This document shows, piece after piece, positions 22,060-31,704 of a stretch of 64,000 nt of DNA (the stretch's first letter is position 1; every line of letters begins with the position of its first letter). The notes under the pieces were generated by a model. The model was not told the DNA's origin. It did not search any database and saw only the letters and a list, made by a program, of their open reading frames with translations. Position numbers and translations under genes: made by a program. This DNA is from Gnetum montanum (taxonomy: Eukaryota; Streptophyta; Gnetopsida; Gnetales; Gnetaceae), in contig MNCI01023969.1 of assembly GCA_015680685.1 (NCBI GenBank), forward strand, positions 3,719-67,718, in the 5' to 3' direction.

Positions 22060-25000
22060 TTACGCATCTCCTCTAATGCCACTGTCACCAGTATCTCTTA
22101 AGTCTGGCTCCAGTCCCAATAAATCATCCTCTAGTGGGCCTTCTCTCCTGGGAAGTATTCCTTCAAGAGGAATCCCCTCTTCACGAGGTCCCTGCTCTGG
22201 TATCGGCTCCACAGGAGGATGCTCTTCATCGCTGCATTCTTCCTCTTGTACTGGCTCCTCAGCTTGCTCATCTTCTTTGTCCTCTGTTGGTACCTAGATA
22301 CAAAAAACATGTTAGCAAGAACAAAACTTGACAATACAATTAGAAAATTTAGATTTAGTCATGCATAAACTTACTCTCGATGGCCCTGCTTCTGCAGAAA
22401 AGGGAAGCTTGTCTAAGCCAGTCCACAGGCACTCCATGATCTCATCCTCGGTTAGATCAGACCACGCTCCATCTCCCAGGGCAGCTCCAGCCTTCACCTT
22501 CCCTTTCTCTACGTCAGTCTAGCGAGGTGGGTCCAGGAAGAATGTAGGGACTGTAGTCTGGCCCCCTGGAAGAGTCATCTCCCTTTCCGGGGACGCACTT
22601 ACAGTCACCTGCTCTTCGAACTTCTTGAAGGCCTCAGATCCTCCAATAACGTCAAGGAAGACTTGCAAGGATTAAGCTTTAACGGCAGAATCGCGATAAA
22701 GTTTACGATAAGCGACGCTTTCTCGCTTATACAAATGCTTGTGGTCCTTTTCCTTCTGCCCCCACTCTTGCACACTTGCACAGTAATCCCTCCAATCCTA
22801 TCTTTTCTGGGCTAGGAGCTCTATTTGCATCCGTTGCTCTACCAACGCCCGACTGGTTTGCACGCTGTTTTTGATGGCGGTCCAATAACGGGAGTAGTCA
22901 ATAACAGCAGTACGCCAGTCCTCATCGCCCATCTCCCACACCTGTAGGAATTCGCATCGTGACTTCAGGTCTCCGATCTCTTTGGTCAGAGACTCAATCT
23001 TCTGCTTGGACCTCTGCAGCTTCTTTTAGAGGTTTTCATTCACGCCCTTACTCTCCCATAAGGAGCGGGTCGAGCGTAACACACATTTATGCATCTCCTC
23101 ATAAATGTGATGTGGCATGGCCACCCCATCCGATGGAGGCTCCACTGTGTCTAAATCAATGGGCTCCGTTAGGTCCCATCGAAGGCGAGCTCCTAACAGC
23201 AAACATTATCATTGTATATGACACATTACTACTATTTAACAAAGTAAACCTTTTATAGCTACAACATACCAGCTTCAGGATCGACGCGCTCGAGGCGCTC
23301 GATCATGTCACTGACAACGCCTTCCATGAAGGCGAACTTGTCAGGAAAATCTCTCCACGCTCTACTCACAGCGACGGACATGGATGCATCTTCTTCTCAT
23401 GTAGTGTAGTCAAGTTAGAAACTCTAATTATTAATAGAATTCTACAAAATTCCTAACACGCTCATTACCTCTACCAGTAACAGTGGCGACCCCGTCAACC
23501 TCTTCTGCTTCCTTTCCCTCTTCACGCACAAGGGTTTGTGCCTCGCTTACCCCTCCAGCTGGGGCCTCCTCACACACATGAGTCTGTGCAGTGCTTGTCT
23601 CGACAACTGGGGCCTCTTTTTCTAAAATTGGGGCCCCTTCCCCACGACTCAGTATCACGGCCCCTGTTTCAGGGGTTAGCTGTTCTGTAATTTTCACTGG
23701 TCATATCATAATACTCTTAATATATCATTCCAAATATTCTAAGTAAACATTGCGTAATACAGTTTTCAATATATCTCCCTCACACTTACCAGGTGGAGGC
23801 TTACTTCGTTGAACTCTGACCTCCACAGTTTGACCCGTGCCGCTCCCAGGCTCCGCAGAAGCCTCGGCTATACGGAGCCTTTTACATTGAGCTACAGGTT
23901 ATACAATTTCTGCTGCCAGGCATTTCCCTTGTGAGGCATCGCCAGTGTAAGTAGGCATTATCCCACCTACACTGTCGAGGCCTCGCACTCGAGGCATCGC
24001 CAAACCTCTGGTCGTTATAGACAGAGATTCCCCAATTCCTTCTGAAGGATCCTACCCATGGGTAGTGTTGAGGATATGCGTAATCCAAGGTTTGGATAGC
24101 TGGTCTTGGTCTTGTTGCACCTAGACCCCATCCCTTTGGATGACCAAAAACTCAACAAAATGCCGAAGGCAAGCTATGTAGAAGGCGTAATGCATGTTGA
24201 AACGAGACTTGAGCTTCTTGCGAAGCCTGATCATCTCAGTGCGTAGTCCTGTAGCAAAATAGCTTACCCAATTGAACTGGGTCCCTTCTTCTAGAACCTC
24301 TTGCATAATATGGGTCTGCTCTATGGAAAAGAACTTCCCTTGCGAGAGTTTTTTGGGGAAAGTCTGGGCCTGGAAAAGGGGATAAACTGTCTTGGCGACT
24401 CCTAGTTCGATTCTTTCACAAGGAATCCCTTTAGGCTCCTTCTTGACCCTTACCCACTCCTCCATCCACTTTTGGTAGTCAAGACTCCTCTTCGCCTTCT
24501 CGTCTATGGGAAGGCCATCAGAGGGGATGAAAAAAAGGTCTGCAAAGAGCTGAGCATCAATGTCAAAACTTACACGCACGTTATGCACATGTGTGCAGAA
24601 ACGCTCTGCCTTTTCGCTGAAGGAGTTGACCAGGGTTAGCATTTCACTGGCGGGGACATTAGGGGTTGCGGCTAAAAATAAATGCAATAACCTCGCTTCT
24701 CAGATCTTGGTGACCACCACAACCGGGGCCACCGCGTGGCTGAGCCAGCGTTGTGCATCCTTGATGTCGCCGTAGCGGAAGAGGATCATATTCGCCTCGC
24801 GGCCGGAAATTGTAAGGGTAATCTCCTGGGATTCCCTGACTAAAAAATGTAAGACATAGGTTAGACAAAAACATTATTACGCAATGTTCACAGTTCACAA
24901 CTACACCACGCAACAATAGAATACATAGCAGTGTTACCAGGTCCAAATGGCAAAGGGAATGGAGGAAGCTTCCTCTGCACGTCCTCAACGGTAAGGGACG

Positions 25001-26136
25001 AATCCAAGGTCCAGTCATCATGTAGCCACCCGAGATTCTGGCAAGTCTCAAAAGTGTCAGCATAGCGGGTGGGGTACTCATGAATGTCGAAGCCGATCTG
25101 CCCCATCACAACAACGCGTACATTGCTAGTTGCGGTAAACGCCTTTATTGCCGTTTCGGTCCATGACAACGTATCACCATCTCCTACTAACCTGTTCTCA
25201 TGAATGAAAAACTTGTACCATACCACATAGATTTATCTTACGCTTTACAAAACTTAGACAATGGACATGTAACAATATAGCCAACACAATTGTTTACCCG
25301 CCTGAGTAGTACACAGTGCCTGGTGGGTTCTGGAAGTAGGTCGAGACGTGGCGAGCCACGAACAAAGTGTTATAGGCATGGTAACAACTAAACTGGGCCA
25401 TCTCCCAGATCCAACCTAAGCGCCTCAAACCTCGAGCGCTAAGTTCTTGGTCCTCGGGATGACCAGTATCGATGGCTCCGTCTATCAAGAAGGCCAAAAT
25501 TCCCTGTACGGAACCCACTAACAGGTGCTCCAAAATGGCACCAGCAATATCACCTGACAAATTGGACCATATAATAACATTGTAGTTACGTAGTAAGAAC
25601 TACAGAAACTCCAGCGCACCCTTTCGAAACCATATGGCCTTCCCGTGCAACCGAGTTTGCGGGGAAGGGACATTAGGCACGATTGGGTTTATGCAGCACA
25701 AAACCCCAACGATGTCTAAGACGATCAAAACAGGCTTTAGCATAATACTGTACAGAAAACACAATACACAGATCAACGCCTAGATTTACATTTGCATGTT
25801 TGAACACAGAAACCTACAGATTATGCTTAGTTATCCATGCCGAATCGCCCAAACCCTTACAATAGCGTAAGGTTTGTCCCTGACAACGGCGATAGACACA
25901 ACCCCATTAAACCCTCGTCTTAACGCGAGGTCCATAGTCTAAAACCCCCGTTTACGCGAACAATGCTACAACAATAAACACAGCTAGAATAACACAAATA
26001 CGCAAGAGACGGCCTACCGGTTCAAGGGCGTAGGGTCCCTCACTTCAATCACTGCCTGTGAAGCGGGTTCGAGATTCTCTTGCACCTCGTCGATCTTAGC
26101 CAATTTCATGTTCTTCTTTTTCGATTTAGGCGCCAT
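22060..26136 (-). pseudogene. Antisense eight-exon gene inside element 2, HAD/FCP1-like N-terminus plus coiled coil
   Basis: A minus-strand gene, opposite to its host retrotransposon. Exons read from the sequence: 26,136-26,018; 25,747-25,298; about 25,235-24,938; 24,839-23,790; 23,696-23,475; 23,395-23,270; 23,192-22,375; 22,293-22,060 (stop TAA). Six of seven introns have GT-AG ends and 77-270 bp lengths, and the codon phase is kept across each; the acceptor of exon 3 is not resolved. The start is MAPKSKKKNMKLAK (basic, possible nuclear signal). Exon 2 has KPVLIVLDIVGVLC and FRKGALEFL...NVIIWSNLSGD, which resembles the HAD motifs of plant FCP1/NIF phosphatases, but the motif I second Asp is Val. 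Exon 4 is an unrecognised domain (QRWLSHAVAPVVVVTK, WMEEWVRVKKEPKGIPCERI, FNWVSYFATGLRTEM). Exon 7 is a coiled coil (KLQRSKQKIESLTKEIGDLK). The last exon is an acidic Glu/Pro tail. About 1,100 codons hold nine in-frame stops, all explicable as C-to-T or G-to-A, so it is decayed. Confidence 0.72.
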
Positions 26137-26546
26137 TTTCGTAGCTTCAAAACCTTCACAGCTTCACACATTCATGTCTTTGCAAATTACACATTCCAAC
26201 CTTCTGCTCTTTCTCTCGCTTCGTAACAGTTAAGAATTTGAATTCGAGATAGCCAGCACCCCGTTCTTACTAAAAAGTACTTACTTATATGCAAAAATCA
26301 CCGACTTGATGCCCAATTTCAGCGGGACTTTCCTAAAACGGAACCCGACAATCAGGATATTAATGCGGCAAATATTGCATGCTCCACTTTTCGAAATGAT
26401 GTTAAACTATCACATCCTATCACCTCGTAATCGGGTAGCATTAATTATAGCCTGTTCGCAAAATTCAAAATTCAATTAGCTTTCCACGTTCGACAACACC
26501 ACGTCATGCTTTCTCCTAATCACTTGCGCGTTTGGCGATTTTGCAG

Positions 26547-28190
26547 GACAGTTGGCAAATGGACGCAACATTTTTAGCACCTCTAACTTTGACAGGCCCA
26601 TACGAGAGAGTAGTTAGGCAATTCAACCCTATGCTAGTAAAAATTAACCCTCCCTTTGACGATGTAACCATAGCTACGGCGGAAACGTCCCCAGAATGGC
26701 CAGAACAGTCGACGCGCATGCTAGACCTGGAGGCTGGGGACATAACCGAAGATCCCCTCAATGAGGTTTCTATCGTTACGCATAAGGGTGAAGCCAAAAC
26801 GCTTAAGGTTAGTTCTTTACTAGACCAGAAAATGCACGATTCTATAAAATAGGTCCTGCAAGACAACATCACGGTGTTTGCATGGTCATACGAGGATATG
26901 CCGGGAGTAGATCCCAGGTTAATCCAGCATGACATAATCTTAGACCCGCAGATTAAAGCAATTAGGCAAAAGGTACGAAAAATCAAGCCAGAGATCGTGC
27001 TAGCCATGCGTGAAGAGATCACTAAGCTGTATCAAGCTGGTTTCATCTGTGCAGTTGACTACTCAGATTGGGTATCTAACATTGTAGTCGTCCCAAAGAA
27101 GACCGGAAGCATACGCATCTGCATAGACTTCTGAGATTTGAACAAGGCCATGATCAAAGATAACTTCCCACTACCAAGTATCGACCAACTAGTCGATACG
27201 ACAACTGGGCATGCGCTTCTGTCCTTCATGGATGGCTTTTCGGGCTATAACCAGATTCGCATCAACCCAGAACATCAATTAACCACAACGTTCATGACGC
27301 CCTGGGGTACCTTTTGCTACACCATGATGCCTTTTGGTCTAAAAAATGCCAGAGCAACGTATCAACGAGCCATGACATATATCTTTAGTGATTACCTCTT
27401 AGGGAGACTGAATGACTATGTTGAAGATATAGCTGTCAAATCTTTAAACTCAGAGGATCATTCAGAAGACCTAGAGTTAGTCCTCAAAAGATGCTCCAAA
27501 TACGACCTCCGGCTTAACCCAAAGAAATGCGTATTCGGAGTCAAAATCGGACGCATGCTGGGGTTTGTGGTGTCGGAAATCGGCATACGAGTTAACCCTA
27601 ATAAGGTCAAAGCCATTGTCGAGTTAACGCCTCCTACAGACCTCAAGCAATTACGCGAGTTCCAAGGATGATTACAGTTTATACGCCGGTTCATCTCGAG
27701 ATTAACCGACAAGTTACACCCTATGCAACATTTGCTTAAAAAGGGGGTTAATTTCGAATGGACGGAAGATTGTCAGCGTGCGTTTGATAGCCTAAAACAA
27801 GAACTTCAACACTTACCAATAGTTTTCCCACCACAAAAAGATCTACCATTTTACATTTACCTCGCGACTTCGGAGGTAGCGTTAGCAGCATTACTTTGTC
27901 AAAGGAGGGATGATGGGTCGGAAGTGCCCATCTACTACTTGAGTCATGCTCTATATGCATATGAAACGAGATACAACAACGTAGAGCGTAACTACTTAGC
28001 ATTAGTATTTACGCTCAAAAAGTGTAGACATTACCTTTTCCGTAGCCAAGTTAACATCATCTGTAAAAATAACATCCTTAGGACCATTACGCACAATTTA
28101 TACAAGAGTAGTAGAATAGCTCACTGGAAGGCTATCACAACAGAATTCGATTTGCATTATGTTGGCCAATCTTCTATGAAAGGCCAGGCA
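26547..28190 (+). pseudogene. Element 2 reverse transcriptase and gypsy RNase H
   Basis: The RT lead-in is LDLEAGDITEDPLNEVSIV, then FAWSYEDMPGVDP, YQAGFICAVDYSDWVSNIV, RICIDF (stop) DLNKAMIKDNFPLP, MDGFSGYNQIRINPEHQL and TMMPFGLKNARATYQRAM. The catalytic box reads LNDYVEDIAVKS, so the first Asp of YxDD is Glu, and polymerase activity should be lost or much reduced. Continues RLNPKKCVFGVK, GFVVSEIGIRV and LTDKLHPMQHLLKKG. RNase H follows (PFYIYLATSEVALAALL, YLSHALYAYETRYNNVERN, SSRIAHWKAITTEFDLHYVG). Stops are at 26,850, 27,132 and 27,669; otherwise the frame is well kept. Confidence 0.9.
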
Positions 28191-28742
28191 ATAGCTGACC
28201 AGTTAGTAACATCACCTATTGACAGTCAGGCAACCATAGAGCCTAAGTTTCCAGACGAACATGTACATAGTTTAAGCCCTATCTTAACAGGCCTCGAGGC
28301 GACGTTGCATTTCGATGGAGCTTCAACCACTAGAGGTGGCAGTGCGGCCACTGTTATTATGCTATCACTTGAGGATGTGCGTCTCCATGCTTATTGCTTG
28401 ACCTTCCCCTGTACGAACAATGTGGCAGAGTACGAGGGGCTCCTCAGAGGATTACTAGCTGCCAACGAACTCGATGTTCGACACTTGGCGATTAGGGGTG
28501 ATTCGATGCTCGTCATCAATCAGATCATAGGAGTCTATGCCTGCAAAGCTGGACATCTACAACCCTACTACGATATGGCTAAAGATCTTCTGAACCAATT
28601 CGCGACCATCGATGCCCAACACGTGCCACGAACCGATAACACACTGGCCGATGCACTGGCTACGCTGGCCTTAAACGTGCCCTCACATCTACTCGACACT
28701 TGTCTGGATTTAATAACAGATTGTACAGGTCCTATCGTTTAG
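28191..28742 (+). CDS. Element 2 second (archaeal-type) RNase H
   Basis: This is in frame with the RNase H upstream and complete up to the TAG at 28,740. The order is LHFDGASTTRGGSAATVI, NNVAEYEGLLRGLLAANEL, IRGDSMLVINQIIGVYACKA and VPRTDNTLADALATLALNVP, so all catalytic acids (D, E, D, D) are present. Tat-lineage gypsy elements are known to carry this extra RNase H, apparently acquired in plants. It should trim the RNA:DNA hybrid. Element 1 has the same domain with a damaged GDS motif. Confidence 0.88.
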   Translation: MADQLVTSPIDSQATIEPKFPDEHVHSLSPILTGLEATLHFDGASTTRGGSAATVIMLSLEDVRLHAYCLTFPCTNNVAEYEGLLRGLLAANELDVRHLAIRGDSMLVINQIIGVYACKAGHLQPYYDMAKDLLNQFATIDAQHVPRTDNTLADALATLALNVPSHLLDTCLDLITDCTGPIV

Positions 28743-30020
28743 GCGGTGCAAATATCTTCTCTTCTCGAAGAAAGCACGCCAGAATGGTATGACAACATTA
28801 AAACTTACCTCTTACAAGGCGAGCTATCATATGAATTGACATGCGCACAGGAAGATGCAATCCGCAAGTGAGCTAGGTAGTACGTAATCATAGGGGACAG
28901 TACTCTCTATAGACACTCTTTTGATGGTGTGCTGCTTACTTGCGTTAACAAGGACCAAGCGCAGCGTATTGTTGGCAAGGTTCACGAGTGCGGAGGACAC
29001 GTAGCACCACGGGCTATGGCTTCAAAAATTCGCCGCTTAGGGTACTACTGGCCTCACATGGAAAAAGATTGCCTGACAAAGGTTAAAACTTGTGACACAT
29101 GTCAGCGTCATGCAAATCTTATACATGTGTCACCTATAGAGTTACATACAACTCAGATAACATGGCCATTTCAACGATGGGGACTAGACATTATAGGTCC
29201 CATCACACCAAAATCCTCCGTAGGTCATAGCTTTATAATCACTGCCACTGAGTACTTCATGAAGTGGGTAGAAGCTATTCCTTTAAGGAAGATCACATCT
29301 CAACAGATTTGCCATTTTATCTTAGACAACATTGTAACCAGATTTGGTCTCCCGATGACTATCGTGACCGACAATGGGCCGCAGTTTAGTAGTACAGAGA
29401 CCAAATCCTTCTGTGATAGCCTTGGCATTAAACAATCTTTTTCCTCGCCCTACTACCTGCAAGTGAATGATCAATCTGAAGCAACAAACAAAGTCATCAT
29501 CAATCTGCTCAAGAAAATGCTCGACAGCAATAAGAAACGGTGGCACGAAAAGATCCTCTATGTGCTATGGGCGTATCGCACTACATGTAGGATAGCTACA
29601 GACAGTACGCCCTATAGCCTAGTCTACGGATCTGAGGCGGTGCTGCCCCTCGAGTTGCAAATCCCTTCTTTGAGAATGGTCCTCTCCACGATTATAAATG
29701 AGGCTCAACACACCGAGTCTCGGATCATGGATTTGGATTTAGTAGAAGAGAAGTGGATACAGATGCTTGATACAATTGAAAAGTATCAAGACAAGCAGAG
29801 GCAAAAGCATCGTCACAATCTTCAGCAACGTCCGATCAAGAAAGGGGATTTAGTTCTCAAGGCCGTTCATGAACCAGTTAGCAAATTCTCTGCAAACTGG
29901 GAGGGTCCTTTCTTGGTGACTGATGCGTATAGCAACGGAGCATTCAAGTTAGCGAATATCGACGACAACGAGTTACCCAACCCTGTCAATCACATATATC
30001 TAAAATGGTATTACATATAA
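28743..30020 (+). CDS. Element 2 integrase
   Basis: A 363-codon open frame from 28,929, preceded by a linker (EESTPEWYDNIKTYLLQG) with two stops near 28,870. Zinc-binding HHCC: KVHECGGHVAPR...CDTCQRHANL. Catalytic core: GLDIIGPITPKSS, TDNGPQFSSTE and NDQSEATNKVI, giving the D, D, E triad. The C-terminal domain has PIKKGDLVLKAV, SANWEGPFLVTDAYSNGAFK and HIYLKWYYI, the usual GPY/F-type end, with no chromodomain. It inserts cDNA into the genome. It is the best preserved gene in the window. A pre-formed integrase in an element otherwise full of stops suggests decay is patchy rather than selection. Confidence 0.92.
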
Positions 30021-30049
30021 TGGCATCTCCAGTGTGAATATCAGGTATG

Positions 30050-30545
30050 GCAACCATCGTCCGTTACGACGTTAAACTAGCAACAAACGTCCACTATGAC
30101 GTAAAACTGGCACACCCTTCACGCATCCGCCACGACGCTAAACTGGTACTGACTGTCCACCACGATGCTAAACTGGCAAGTTGTAACCATCCGCTACGAC
30201 GTAAAACTAGCTGTGTTGTACAGGTCCGCCAAGACGAAAAATTGGCATCTTTTGCACGCGTCCGCCACGACGCTAAACTGGCACCGGCTGTCCGTCATGA
30301 CATAAAACTAGCAAAGGTAAGCAACCATCTGCTGGGACGTAAAACTAGTATAGATTTGTCCTTGGGTCATGACGTGAAACTGACATCCATAGCATGGTCT
30401 GCTGAGACCTTAAATCAGCCCCGCCACCATCCGCTACGATGTAAAACTAGCATTTCTCGGTCTGCCTAGACTCTAAACTGGGACCATGGTCTACTGAGAC
30501 TTAAAACTAGCAATGACAGTCTACCAGGACTAAAAACTGGGACTT
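30050..30545. repeat. Minisatellite after the integrase
   Basis: About 15 variable copies of CCGCTACGACGTAAAACTGG / CCGCCACGACGCTAAACTGG with 10-25-bp variable linkers, in the 3' untranslated region. A plus-strand frame (30,047-30,469) remains open over it but is repetitive. Tandem repeats in the 3' UTR of Tat elements are known and have been proposed as sources of satellites. Confidence 0.88.
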
Positions 30546-30599
30546 ACAGGCTGCCACCATCCAAATCAAGTGAGCGTAATCATCCCTGTGTAACTTCAC

Positions 30600-30765
30600 G
30601 ACAAGCGGGGTGGGATACTGGGGCAATCCCAGCGTCGCTACCCCACCGACATCCTACTGATTCCTCGGATGTGCCGAAGGGCATACTACTGACCCCTCAG
30701 AGATACCGTCACCACACCCATTCCTGCGGTGGTACCTCTGAGAGGTTAGTTCTGCCGCCCGGAGC
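30600..30765 (+). other. Inverted-repeat segment in the 3' UTR
   Basis: Two likely hairpins. GGGGTGGGATACTGGGG pairs loosely with the CCCAG...CTACCCCACC that follows. CCTCAGAGATACCGTCACCAC pairs with GTGGTACCTCTGAGAGG about 15 bases on. This may be an RNA structure in the genomic transcript, but its role is unknown. Confidence 0.45.
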
Positions 30766-31201
30766 CCTAAAGGCATTCCCATCAATTACAACTTTGGGGA
30801 TCTCTGCTCATCATCGCTATCAGGCCCTGGCTTCACAAATTCATCTAGCTGGTTCTTTACATAACCAGTCAGGTGTACTGAGTCTGATGATCTTTGGCGG
30901 CGATATGTTGGGCCAAGCATCAAGGTTGAAGATTTTGGCCTCGTGCTACAGTTCCTCCTTCATGGCCCGGTCACTACATCTCACCTCTGTCGGCACTTGT
31001 TTCAACAACCTCGCCCACGATTCTTATGAGCAATGGTATCCTATGTTTTCTTCTTTGGCTACAGGTTACTCGCTTCGAAGATGTCGTCCAAAGGTGCATT
31101 CATCTGAGTGGTGGAGTACGAAAAGCATTTTAAAATGGCTGCTCAGGTTAGCCTATCCACTTAGAAGTGCCTCCCTCTTCCCCGTATCATCCTACCCTTA
31201 G
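30671..31201 (+). CDS. Unrecognised 176-codon frame before the 3' LTR
   Basis: Open without stops between integrase and the polypurine tract. The product starts MPKGILLTPQRYRHHTHSCG and later contains LPPGALKAFPSITTLG, HHRYQALASQIHLAGSL and FNNLAHDSYEQWYPMF. No motif is recognised. It is unusual for being uninterrupted among damaged genes, but a frame of this length can arise by chance in GC-richer DNA. It could be a small accessory frame of the element. Confidence 0.3.
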   Translation: MPKGILLTPQRYRHHTHSCGGTSERLVLPPGALKAFPSITTLGISAHHRYQALASQIHLAGSLHNQSGVLSLMIFGGDMLGQASRLKILASCYSSSFMARSLHLTSVGTCFNNLAHDSYEQWYPMFSSLATGYSLRRCRPKVHSSEWWSTKSILKWLLRLAYPLRSASLFPVSSYP

Positions 31202-31689
31202 CTCTTACTTCGCTTCATCCCTACCATTTGCTTCCTATATGCAAAAGCCACATACGCAAGCACCCGTTTTCCGCACTCGCATTGCAATCAAATCCATAAA
31301 CTGGCCTAACGCAATTACGTGTCATAGCATAGACATCGCAAAAGTGATGCGCTATGCTCCTTTTACAAGCATTCCTGCTATAGTCTGTAATAGAGAAATC
31401 TCAGACTGATGCGCTATGCTCGTCTGAAAGCATTCCTGTTAACACAAGTATGCATATGTTTCCGTGTATTCAATAAGTGCATTCCATAGCTCTGCCATCC
31501 TGCCTCATTTGAGTCTTCCCCAAACCTGTTTCCTACCAAATTATCCTATCTCCCATAACCTCTAGCTTTGCTCTTCTATGTTGATAGGGCGACACTTGAG
31601 TAGCCATTGATGAACGCTGTTAGTGCTTTTGCCTCTCCGGTGTTTCACATTCTTTGTCGACGTCTTTCAGGCATGCCCTCTAACCGTCA

Positions 31690-31704
31690 ACAAAGAGGGG
31701 CCAT
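31690..31704 (+). promoter_or_regulatory. Polypurine tract of element 2
   Basis: CAAAGAGGGGCCAT lies directly before the 3' LTR start (TGAAACACCA). It is the expected plus-strand DNA primer. Confidence 0.75.

Larger units (their letters stand above)
21404..26546 (+). other. Protease-RT spacer of element 2, inferred sense intron
   Basis: This 5.1-kb interval lacks sense gag-pol coding. It ends with CGATTTTGCAG (26,536-26,546), and RT-linked coding begins at 26,547 (SWQMDATFLAPLTLTG). Tat elements of the Ogre type are known to splice out an intron at this spot. It holds a minisatellite and the complete antisense gene. 26,137-26,530, presumably the antisense promoter, is AT-rich with TTTCATTTAG-like words and no recognised motif. 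Confidence 0.5.

Noticed and set aside
22076-22522. Plus-strand frames over the antisense gene
   Set aside because: They are shadows: the minus strand has matching splice junctions and phase, the plus strand does not.
24672-24691. GT...AG pair of 20 bp within exon 4 of the antisense gene
   Set aside because: Too short for a plant intron, and the frame reads straight through.
30047-30469. 140-codon plus-strand frame
   Set aside because: Repetitive product (RHDAKLA...) from the 3' UTR minisatellite.
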